Part shown: piece by piece, positions 17,284 to 26,300 of the stretch
Layout of the letters: every line of letters begins with the position of its first letter
Numbering within the stretch: position 1 is the first letter of the stretch
DNA from: a virus
Direction: 5' to 3' (one strand)
IMG/VR virus record: IMGVR_UViG_3300049739_000046
Span: 1 to 49,153 of that record
Length of the DNA: 49,153 nucleotides
The notes under the pieces: generated by a model
What the model was told of the DNA's origin: nothing
The model's database searches: none
What the model saw: the letters and a program-made list of their open reading frames with translations, nothing else
Position numbers and translations under genes: made by a program

Positions 17284-17784
17284 TCAAGCCCATGCAATAC
17301 TGATAACTTCTGTGGATGAAACCCACTTAATAGTTGCAGTTGTACCAGCTCTTACTGTGTTATAGCTAAAAACGTTTGTTCCACCAGTAGGTTCAATCCC
17401 CCAAGTTTCACCTGTAGGAATATCATCTTTAATTACTGTTTGGAAACTAGACATAATATTTACATTTCCTGATCCATCACATGAGACCGCAGTCTCAAAT
17501 TTGACAGCATATACAGTTCCTGAATCATTAACTGCAATGATGTTTCCTGTGACAAAATTTAAAGTAGAATTTGCAATAGGAATTTTTGTTCCTAATCCAT
17601 CCAAGTCAAGAGTAGAGGTGTTAAGACCTCGTAAAATATAACGAGTTTGTGAACTATCTGTGAAATGCCTGTTCTTTACTTCTAGAGTATTAAAATCTTT
17701 TGCATTTCTTTCTTCATCAACAATAACAGTTTTGCCGATAGCAAATCCACCTTTAGAATCAAATTTTTCGGTTGTAGTTGCCAT
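17284..17784 (-). CDS. Small virion-type protein between two fibre genes
   Basis: A 166-residue protein, MATTTEKFDSKGGFAIGKTV at the start, with a YILRGLNTSTLDLDG segment and a Thr/Val-rich C-terminus ending VISIAWA. It is predicted by eye to be mostly beta strand, with no signal peptide or membrane segment. It starts two bases after the stop of the 1,795-residue fibre gene and ends just before the giant fibre gene, so it belongs to the same transcript. Such small beta proteins between fibre genes are common in marine T4-like phages and may be adaptors or collar and whisker parts. The exact role is unknown. No strong ribosome binding site is visible. Confidence 0.78.
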   Translation of the reverse strand: MATTTEKFDSKGGFAIGKTVIVDEERNAKDFNTLEVKNRHFTDSSQTRYILRGLNTSTLDLDGLGTKIPIANSTLNFVTGNIIAVNDSGTVYAVKFETAVSCDGSGNVNIMSSFQTVIKDDIPTGETWGIEPTGGTNVFSYNTVRAGTTATIKWVSSTEVISIAWA

Positions 17785-17786
17785 TT

Positions 17787-20700
17787 TTATTTCTTAGTAA
17801 TAGTAGATACGATAGTGATCTCGATTTGATGACCAGTGGTGAGGTCTGATCCAACTGTAAAATTGATTCTAGCAAAGTTGCCAGATGTTCTTTCAAAAGT
17901 AGGGACAATTAGTTGTTGTCCTGTTCTGACATTACCATACTCTGTATGGAAGATGTCTGTTCCATTATCTATAATACCAAACTCAAAGAATTCTCTATCA
18001 TTATTATTTAAGTTCTCAGCAACTACAACTGTCTTAGCTCCTACCGCTGCTTGAGCATCGTAGATATCAGATCCACTGGAGTTTGCAGAACCTTTTGTTA
18101 GAGTTACTTTTTCTGTCAAGATCTTAGTGTCTGCAAGTTCAAACTCTTTGAGATCTCCATCAAAAACTTTTACTCCAGTAAAGTTACCTGTACCAAATGA
18201 GGTATTGAAATAAACATCACCTTGATTGTCAAGTCTAAGAACTGGGTCAACTGATAAACCACCTGAAAGACCTAAGTCAAAATATTGCTTACTGGTATGT
18301 AAGAATGTTCTATCTGTTTGAGTATTATCAAGAGTTGTTTCAGCATTATCAAATGTCATCAAGCTTGCTGTAATTTCAAACTCGCTAGATGTGCTTGAGA
18401 TAATAGTATCTACGCTGTAGAATTCAAGTGCGGATGCGGTAAGACGCATCGTATTTGTTCCATCATTGTAGAAGTATAATATGTTTTCGTTTGCACCAGG
18501 TGCAGTTTCGGGAATAATATAAGTGTTTTGATCAACGTCTTTTACTCCACCAAGAGAACCCCAGTTGGTTCCGTCATATCCTTCAAACTGACCAGCAGTT
18601 GTATTGAATCTAACACCACCCTGTATTACTGAACCTCTGTCTGCATCAGAACCAGATGGAAGTGCTAAACTGGTATTTGTATTACATACAATTTTCTTAC
18701 CAGAGTTTGGTTGTAAAGTAATATCATTAAGATCTGTAGAGATAATGTTATCTCTAAGTCTTAAATCTCCATTGATTACTAAAGGAGAAGAACCTAATGG
18801 ATCTAATCTAATTTCTTCAACGTCAACAAATGTTAGAGGACCAACTGCAAGACCCCAGAAAGTTAATGTGCAGCTACCATTAGTTACAGCACCACTTGTA
18901 TGTGTAGGTTCATTACCACTTGTAGCAGTGTTACCTGCTACTGTAACTTCGTATAAATTATTTTTGTGCTTTAGATATGCACCAACTAGTACAGGTGCAT
19001 TAGCAATCCAATCTGTAAATGCTGGAGCAGATGTATTTGCAGACTTGATAGTCTTATTAGTTCTAAACTCTAATTCATTTGGTGTAAATTTAACAGTATT
19101 AGATCCATCATTGTAGAACCAAAGTGTGTTATCATTAGAACCAATTGAAAGTTCTGCAGTAATGTAAGTATTACCATCTAGATCTCTAATACCACCAAGT
19201 GAAGACCAAGAAGAGGAAGAAGCACTATAACCTTCATATTGATTACTATCTGTGTTATATCTGATCGATCCATTTTCTGCGGCACTAGCACCAGGACGTT
19301 GTGCAGATGTACCAGCAGGAATGTTGATAGAACCAAAACCAGTAACTTTGGTGACCTTACCAGTAGGTGCAGTTAGAACTAGGTCACTACCAGCATCGGT
19401 AGAAATAACATTATTCTCAATAGTTATTTTGTCATTGATATTTAATTTATCTGTAGTCTTAAGTTCACCCGAAGTAAGAACGTTACCGTCTGCCTGAGTA
19501 ACAGTCAATCCACCAACTGTAAAGTCTGCAGTAGACTCTACAGAAGTTCCTGTTAAAGTAAGAGCAGCATCTGAAGTAATTAATGGAGTTGTAACGCTAG
19601 TGGTTGCTGCAACAGTTGTAGAAGAAACATCAGGAGCACTGAGAGTATCAATAGTACCTTCAGTAGCTTTAATATCAGCAACAGTTACCTCACCAGTAAG
19701 AACTTCCATTGTGACGATATTCACAGATGAAATATCCGTAGCTCTTAGAATTAATCCACTACCAAATACTTTAGGATTATTTGGATCAATGGTGATTAAT
19801 GCTTCTTGATTATCTTCACCACCTTCATTTTCATGACCAATACCAGAATTACAGAAATAGTAAAGGTTTGGAGTTACAGAAGTAACAGTTAGATCGAGAT
19901 AGTCATTACCTTTCTCTACACCATCAGTATATTCAACACCAGAGAAATTAACAACCACAGCACCTGCTGTAGTTGGAAGAAGAGAAACAGTTACTTGAGT
20001 AGCACTATCAATAGAAACAACTCTTGTATCAGATGCTAATACACCAGCACCGCTAACAGTTGAAACAAGCATTCCTTCTACAATTCCTGTAGTGGATGCC
20101 ACGGTTAGAGTATAACTAGCTACATCTAATGTTGTGCTAACATTCTCTACTAAACTTGGAGCATATGGTCCGTCTCTAAATTCACTAAGAGCAAATTGGT
20201 GACCAGATACACTGTTATCACTCAAATCAAATCTATAAGTGTTACCAACATAAATTGTCCACGATGGAGTAATTTGTGGTCCAGATCCAACGTCAATTAA
20301 GAATCTAAATTCAAGAACAGATGCTGTATCAACTGTATATTGTGTTCCAGCAGCACCAGTCTTAACAAATGTATTTCCAGAAGTAAATAAAGTTGCTTGA
20401 TCTACTTCAATTAAGATAGTAGAAATATTACCACTGCCATCTAAAGCAATATCTACAATTGTAACTGGGGTGGCAACATTTACGGTGTCTGCTGTAATTG
20501 TAATATCATCTGCAGGCGTAGCTCCACCAATTAAGTTACCAGCAATAGTTAAAGTATCACTATTAGAGTATCCTAGACCAGCAGCATTGAGAGTTACGCC
20601 AATAATTAAACCATTGGTGCTTCTCTCTACATCAAATGTTGCACCACTACCACCACCAGCAGATGTTGATGCAACACCAGTAAATGATCCCTGCTCATCT

Positions 20701-23174
20701 GATGTGAATGTTAGGTTGATACTAGCAGTTTGAAGGAATGCAGCAGATAGTGTTACTTGAGTTGCACTATCAACAGATGCAACAGTGACATTAACTCCAA
20801 TGTTACCACTTGCGTCTTCTGTTACTTGGTCTCCAATATTAATACCAGTCGTGTCTGCAAGAGTTGCAGTAAACTGTCCTTGGACACAACTACAAGCAAG
20901 AGGACCAGTTGTAGCTGGTGTAATATCACCACCAGTAAATGAAATATTTGTAATATCTCCAGCTAACTCTTCTAGTGTATCGCTACTAGTAATTGTTGTA
21001 CCAGCAATAGTTTGAATTGCAGTAATCTTTTGAACGTCTTTAACCGTTACTGGATAACTGATAGGTTGAGTTAGGTCACCAGCATTTGCTGTAAACTCAT
21101 CATCTGCAGAGTAACCGTTACCTACGTTAACTAAAGTGAAACTTCCTACTTCGCCAAGAGTGTCAATTGTGTAACTAAAATCGTCCGCTGGGTCGCCAAA
21201 TGCAGGAACAAAATTAACAACAGTCGGTCCAAGTGCAGTTGGAGCATCTGATAATGTAACAGTGGTAGCACTATCAACGTTAGCAATAGTTGTGTCTGCT
21301 GTTAATACACCTGTACCACTTACTTTTTCTACTTTATATCCAATAGAAAGTCCTGTTGTATCTGCAAGAGTAAGTTCGTTTGGATTTGAAGTAGAGAACG
21401 TTACATTTGCTGCACCAGCTACAATTGGATTTGAAGACAGTGTTAATTGTGTTCCACTATCAATAGATACGATTGTGGTTGCCTGATCAAGTTGTCCAAC
21501 GTCTCCAGCAGCTCCATTTGCGTTTAGTCCTGCTTGTAAACTAGATGTATCTGAAATAGTAATCTGAGCACTGCCTGTGCTTAGAGTTGCAGAGAATGCT
21601 GCAGATTCGCCAGGTAAGTATACAGATTGATTTGCAATTTGTGCAGGTAGTCTTAGTACATCACCAACTTGATATCCAGATCCTCTGTCATTTAGAATAA
21701 AATTAGTAAGATCACCAGGAACATTGGTAACTGTAAATTGGAACCCAGATCCACCACCATTTCCTACAGTAGAATCAGCTACGCTAAGTACATCTGTATT
21801 TTGGTAACCAGCACCACTATCAGTAATTGTTACACTAGTAACTGTACCTGTATTAACAACGTTGTTAACTGTGTAAAGGAATCCAGATCCTGTTCCGCCA
21901 ATATTTACAAATGCTAATTGTAGTCTATCTCCATTTTTATATGTGATACCTGGATTAGTCCAAGTAACATCACTCACTATGCCTCCTGAAACAGTGACAT
22001 CAGCAAAACCTTGCCATCCATAGTAAGTATAAGTTGATGTGTCTTGTAGGGTAATATTACCGCCTGCAGGACCCATTCCAGGATGGTTTGCACAATCATA
22101 ACGAACAATTTGAGTACCTGTATTACAATCAGGTTTCATTACAACATCAGTAAAGCATCCTGCCTGACCATGAACACCAGCAGTAAACCATTCAAACTTA
22201 TCTCGGAAGTCAATACCGTTGCCATTAGCAAGTTGGAAAGTTAATCTATGATCACTTCCTGCTTGTCCTGGATTAGCTCCTGCTATTGATGCGTCAGAAA
22301 GATCAAACCTATACGTGTTACCAACATCTAATGTCAGTTGAGGTTTATCTGCTCCATCAATGTTGTAGATAAAGTTTGGTTCACCTGCTTGTCCCGCATT
22401 GGGGTTAGCTACAGAAGTAACAACAAATGTTTGAACTGGTTCGTTGAAGAAAGATGATTGAGAATACACTGCGTCAGTGTATCCAGAACCAGCATTGGTA
22501 ATAGTACCAGATGGTGTTGATGATCCATCAATTTCAATGGTAGCTTCTGCTCCAGATCCATTCCCTCCTGTAAGAGGTACTGCAGTATAAGTTCCTGGAA
22601 AATAAGCAGAACCAGCAGTTGTAAGAGTACCTTCAAGAGCAGTAATCGTGAAACTAGCAGTTGCTCCAGTTCCATTGCCTCCACCAAGAGGAATTGTTAA
22701 ATAATCGCCAGGTGTATAACCAGTTCCAGCATTTGTAATAGAACCATCAAATGATAGAACTTCAATGTCTGCAGTAGCGTTTTGTCCAGTACCACCAATT
22801 AAAGGAACTTCTGTATATGTACCAGTATCATATCCACTACCACCACTAACTAAAGTAACTAGCGATTGTGCTAGTTTTCTTTGCTGAATATTAAAATCTT
22901 GATATGCTGTAAGTTCTGATAACTTATAGTCAATAATTTTCTTACCACTATTGACAAACCCTAGAGTTTTTATACCAGCTTTGTAGATACCTAATTGTGT
23001 ATCTGTACTAAACTTAAGTGAAGGATCGCCAACTAGACCGTCTCCTAGTTGTAAGTTACCTGTTGATAGATCACTACCACCAGATGTGACGTTGAAAAGA
23101 GCTGTGCTAAGTTGATTGATCTTTTGCCTTTGAGACTCAAAGGTATCAGTCTTAGCTACGTTAATTGCTGGCAT
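17787..23174 (-). CDS. Tail fibre protein with cupredoxin-like domains (1,795 residues)
   Basis: The N-terminus MPAINVAKTDTFESQRQKIN leads into three to four GSGY repeats (about residues 105-245). Next comes a cupredoxin-like domain (about 245-390) with LTLDVGNTYRFDLSD, His309, and YDCANHPGMGPAG carrying Cys361, His364 and Met367. Then follow several repeats of the VxSxDSATQVTLS type, a second cupredoxin-like domain (about 945-1125), and two copies of a fibre unit containing SIRYNTDSNQYEGY and GVRFNTTAGQFEGYDGT. The C-terminus has FEFGIIDNGTDIFHTEYGNV. The start overlaps the end of the 68-residue gene by 14 bases. A possible late box CATAAATA lies 55 bases upstream. It is a virion fibre or baseplate-attached protein by style and place; copper binding is an inference from the ligand pattern. 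Confidence 0.83.
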   Translation of the reverse strand: MPAINVAKTDTFESQRQKINQLSTALFNVTSGGSDLSTGNLQLGDGLVGDPSLKFSTDTQLGIYKAGIKTLGFVNSGKKIIDYKLSELTAYQDFNIQQRKLAQSLVTLVSGGSGYDTGTYTEVPLIGGTGQNATADIEVLSFDGSITNAGTGYTPGDYLTIPLGGGNGTGATASFTITALEGTLTTAGSAYFPGTYTAVPLTGGNGSGAEATIEIDGSSTPSGTITNAGSGYTDAVYSQSSFFNEPVQTFVVTSVANPNAGQAGEPNFIYNIDGADKPQLTLDVGNTYRFDLSDASIAGANPGQAGSDHRLTFQLANGNGIDFRDKFEWFTAGVHGQAGCFTDVVMKPDCNTGTQIVRYDCANHPGMGPAGGNITLQDTSTYTYYGWQGFADVTVSGGIVSDVTWTNPGITYKNGDRLQLAFVNIGGTGSGFLYTVNNVVNTGTVTSVTITDSGAGYQNTDVLSVADSTVGNGGGSGFQFTVTNVPGDLTNFILNDRGSGYQVGDVLRLPAQIANQSVYLPGESAAFSATLSTGSAQITISDTSSLQAGLNANGAAGDVGQLDQATTIVSIDSGTQLTLSSNPIVAGAANVTFSTSNPNELTLADTTGLSIGYKVEKVSGTGVLTADTTIANVDSATTVTLSDAPTALGPTVVNFVPAFGDPADDFSYTIDTLGEVGSFTLVNVGNGYSADDEFTANAGDLTQPISYPVTVKDVQKITAIQTIAGTTITSSDTLEELAGDITNISFTGGDITPATTGPLACSCVQGQFTATLADTTGINIGDQVTEDASGNIGVNVTVASVDSATQVTLSAAFLQTASINLTFTSDEQGSFTGVASTSAGGGSGATFDVERSTNGLIIGVTLNAAGLGYSNSDTLTIAGNLIGGATPADDITITADTVNVATPVTIVDIALDGSGNISTILIEVDQATLFTSGNTFVKTGAAGTQYTVDTASVLEFRFLIDVGSGPQITPSWTIYVGNTYRFDLSDNSVSGHQFALSEFRDGPYAPSLVENVSTTLDVASYTLTVASTTGIVEGMLVSTVSGAGVLASDTRVVSIDSATQVTVSLLPTTAGAVVVNFSGVEYTDGVEKGNDYLDLTVTSVTPNLYYFCNSGIGHENEGGEDNQEALITIDPNNPKVFGSGLILRATDISSVNIVTMEVLTGEVTVADIKATEGTIDTLSAPDVSSTTVAATTSVTTPLITSDAALTLTGTSVESTADFTVGGLTVTQADGNVLTSGELKTTDKLNINDKITIENNVISTDAGSDLVLTAPTGKVTKVTGFGSINIPAGTSAQRPGASAAENGSIRYNTDSNQYEGYSASSSSWSSLGGIRDLDGNTYITAELSIGSNDNTLWFYNDGSNTVKFTPNELEFRTNKTIKSANTSAPAFTDWIANAPVLVGAYLKHKNNLYEVTVAGNTATSGNEPTHTSGAVTNGSCTLTFWGLAVGPLTFVDVEEIRLDPLGSSPLVINGDLRLRDNIISTDLNDITLQPNSGKKIVCNTNTSLALPSGSDADRGSVIQGGVRFNTTAGQFEGYDGTNWGSLGGVKDVDQNTYIIPETAPGANENILYFYNDGTNTMRLTASALEFYSVDTIISSTSSEFEITASLMTFDNAETTLDNTQTDRTFLHTSKQYFDLGLSGGLSVDPVLRLDNQGDVYFNTSFGTGNFTGVKVFDGDLKEFELADTKILTEKVTLTKGSANSSGSDIYDAQAAVGAKTVVVAENLNNNDREFFEFGIIDNGTDIFHTEYGNVRTGQQLIVPTFERTSGNFARINFTVGSDLTTGHQIEITIVSTITKK
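19800..20340 (-). other. Second cupredoxin-like domain, split by an inserted repeat
   Basis: The encoded segment repeats the pattern of the first copy: WTIYVGNTYRFDLSDNSVSG with His992, and later NLYYFCNSGIGHENEG with Cys1108 and His1114. A VVSIDSATQVTVS repeat sits between the two halves. The C-x2-H-x2-M pattern is lost, so this copy is unlikely to hold copper in the usual way. Confidence 0.6.
21220..21590 (-). repeat. DSxTQVTLS repeats in the 1,795-residue fibre
   Basis: Two tandem units here (IANVDSATTVTLSDAPTA and IVSIDSGTQLTLSSNPIV) and two more at about 20700-20850 and 19930-20110 share a beta pattern: T-rich strand, V-S-I-D-S-A-T-Q-V-T-L-S, then a VNF strand. One more copy lies in the gp7-position gene at about 37100-37240. 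Confidence 0.7.
22005..22440 (-). other. Cupredoxin-like domain with full His/Cys/His/Met set
   Basis: The encoded domain (about residues 245-390 of the 1,795-residue protein) has NTYRFDLSD, then SDHRLTFQ with His309, and YDCANHPGMG with Cys361, His364 and Met367. The C-x2-H-x2-M spacing equals that of amicyanin-type blue copper proteins. The fold is inferred from this pattern. Confidence 0.6.
22440..22865 (-). repeat. Three to four tandem GSGY repeats at the fibre N-terminus
   Basis: The encoded units are GSGYDTGTYTEVPLIGGTG, GTGYTPGDYLTIPLGGGNG and GSAYFPGTYTAVPLTGGNG, followed by a partial GSGYTDAVYS. They are about 35 to 45 residues each and close in sequence, so they look like a fairly recent expansion. 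Confidence 0.8.
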
Positions 23175-23367
23175 TTTTTATTAATCCGTGCAGTAGTGAT
23201 TTGAGTTCAGAGACTTCATTCTTCAATGTATTTATGTCGTCCAATGCGGAACTTAACTGCATAGATTTCCTTCTTGCAGCTATAGCAGAATCGTCCAAAT
23301 TCAAGATGGCACCAGTGTTTTGGTCTCTTACGAGACCATCATGTCCATCAACTTTTACAAAGTCCAT
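23161..23367 (-). CDS. Small coiled-coil protein between fibre genes
   Basis: A 68-residue protein, MDFVKVDGHDGLVRDQNTGA, whose first 30 residues look like a short beta region (a 'GLVRD..TGAILN' pattern common in small phage structural proteins). Residues 38-65 form a likely coiled coil (SSALDDINTLKNEVSELKSL). It lies between the DUF4815 gene and the 1,795-residue fibre gene and overlaps the latter by 14 bases, so translation is coupled. It may be a linker or assembly helper for the fibre. I do not know its function. A late-promoter-like box lies inside it. Confidence 0.8.
   Translation of the reverse strand: MDFVKVDGHDGLVRDQNTGAILNLDDSAIAARRKSMQLSSALDDINTLKNEVSELKSLLHGLIKNASN
23229..23236 (-). 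promoter_or_regulatory. Possible late promoter box CATAAATA
   Basis: CATAAATA on the minus strand, within the 68-residue gene and 55 bases before the ATG at 23174. It fits the T4 late core in six of eight or more bases, but it lies in coding sequence, so it may be chance. Confidence 0.35.
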
Positions 23368-23376
23368 ATGCGGAAA

Positions 23377-26300
23377 TTAGAATGCAGCAACTGCACGGAT
23401 GTCTTGGATCTTAGGTACATATGCTGGATCCACACCTTTCATTACAATTTTGATTGCAAACGATGAATATTCTGGTAAATTTGATGCAGTATATTTAAGA
23501 TCTTGATATGCAGATTGCTTCTCTACAATTCCAGAAATTGTGTTTTCACTAGTTGCAATTTCGTATGTGTCTGGTTCTCCTTTTTTATTAAAGTAGATCC
23601 AATCAATATCGTCAAAGTTTTCTTGACTTGATGCTTTCTTAAACTTATAGAATACTTCTAAGTTTGAAATATCTTTGACGTTTGCAAGTAGATGTACATC
23701 AATTGCAGTAGCTGGACTTGTAATGGAAACTTCTTTGGTTATATACTTAGCAACAGCAGATCCATTCTTAGATGTATCTTCACCAACAAAGTCTAAACCA
23801 TTTGTATACATTACTTTACCAACCTCAAGATATGACTTCTCTTCATCTGGTTGATTAGGATACTTAACAAAGTCTCCTACACGGAAGATATCAGCAATTT
23901 GATCTGCAACAACAGCATTTCTATTATATAAAGCACTATCAATAATTCTATCTGTGAAGTTATTATTGATAGGATTCGCATCAACTCTTAAAGTTAACTT
24001 TTGTGTTTGACTATTCCAGATAGTAGCTTTACCAGTGATAATATTATCATATGTCTCTAACATAACAGATGGATTGCGTGCTACGATAGTTGCAGCATCT
24101 GCAATAGTTGTTAGAACTTGAGTTGGATTTGAATCTACTGTAACTGCACTAAGACCTAATTGATTTCCTAGAGTTACAGTTTCTCCTTTCTGGAAGAATT
24201 GACTTGTCTTAACTCTTACGTATACAACTTGACCGACAACTCTAGCAATAGTTCCTACTGCTTTGGTAGTAGATCCTTTGATTGTCTGGTTATCTTGTAG
24301 ATCAGTACCACCATTACCCGCAAGATTAAATTGATAAACTGGATAGAATTCAATAACTTGATCTCTTCTTCCAAATCTATCTTCTTGTCCAGTAGCATTT
24401 TCAATTCTATTTGATACTGTTTTAACAGTAGCACTAGAGAGATCAATAATTGGACTCAAATGAGACACAGTAGACGATAGAGTCATCTTATATGTAAGTG
24501 ACCGAGATAGATTGTTTAAAGTTTCATTAATATTAGATGCAATAAACTTCTGATTAGTGAAGTAATGTGGTTCATTCAAGAAAGTCTTTTCATAATCAGG
24601 TTGTGAATATGAAGTATAGTTAGTTGTAGTAGAGTCTACTGGAACAACATCAGTTGTTTTAACTTCTGTTGATAAAGTAGTTCCAGTAAATGATAGATAA
24701 GAAACTTGTGGATATAGAGTTTCATACTTTCTGTTTGTAGATGCATATACTGCAGATCCACCACCAATAGAATTACCAGCAGCTTGAGAACTAGAAATAA
24801 TATTATATGAATCAATACCAGAATTACTTACTTGGAATAATGTGCTATTTAAAACTGATGATGTAATACCACCTGTTTCTAATGCAGTCCTATAGAAAAC
24901 ATAAGAACCACCAGTATCTTCAAAACTGTGATCTCTATGATTTACTTTAACAATAGAATTATTATTCTTGAATAACTTAGAACTGGAGTTGGTATTAGCA
25001 CTTGCGTTTGTCTCGAATGGATTTTGATCTAGAAGTTCATAACCAAGACCTTTATTCTTAACTAGAAGTTCTGCTGGTCTAGTTGTATCAAACTGAGCAC
25101 GATACATAGTGAACTTAAGATCCTCGAAGATATCTTCAGTCCAACTTTCGGTATTCTGGGAACGGTATACCGAACCTAGAGATGGTTGAGTTGTAATAAC
25201 CGTACTTGTAGCAATATCAGTATCACCAAGTTTAGAAGACCATAGTTCATAATCAATCGAATCTGTTTCAACAATAAGAGCATACTCTGTATTATTTTGT
25301 AGATATACAGGATAATCAAATGCAAAGTGTGTAGGTGTGGTAGATTGAGTTACTCCTGTTTGATCAGTAGCTACACCCATTCTAACTGCAGGTGTGTCAA
25401 TCTCGATGAATGTCTGAATTTCACATCCTCCAGCACCATTACCAACACCTTTAATAACAACAGAAGGTGCTTCTGTATATCCAAAACCAGATAGCGAAAT
25501 CTCAGTATTGTAAATCTTACCACCTGATACTTCGATTCTTGCAGTAGCAGTAGAACCACCAGGTAATTGTGGACTCTCAATAGTTAGAATTGCACTGTCA
25601 TAGTTAAGACCAGTATTTGTAACTCTAATATCAGATAACTTACCACTATCTTTTGCAATAGCAAGAACAAAGTCTGTTGCATTTGTTGCATTTGCAAGAG
25701 TTACAGACGGAATAGTTAGGTCTTCATTAGGACGGAAAGATTTTCCATTGTGGTTGCTTAGAACTACAGTATAAACTTGCTCATTGGTGAGACTATATTT
25801 ACCAGATGCAGTAGCTACTAGTTCTACATTATTCTTATCAAAGATCTTGAGGATAGGACCAGAAGCAGCAGAAGATGCACCAGTTACATTTTCTCCTTGG
25901 GTAACTGACATATTTCCACTAGCAAAACACTTGATAAAAGTATTTGGAGATAAGGTTTTTTCAGAACCAGGAATAATATTCTTGGCAGGTTTCTCTGCAT
26001 CTACATTGGTGATGTAAGTCTTAACAGGAATATTTGTACTCTTCTTACTGAAATATAAATCTAGACCAGTTACGAAACATCCACCATCTAAATTTTCAAT
26101 TTTAAATGTTTGAGCTAGTGGATTTGGTCTAATAGGATTGTCAGTGTTACTTTCAATAAACTGAACACCCTCATTAGATTTAAAGATTGATGGTTTTGTA
26201 GATACAATACTAGAGGGATTTTCTGGTAAAATACCAGTAGCATAATACTTAATTTCTGTATAAGAATCTACACCAAGTTTTGATTCATTAGTTGCACTAG

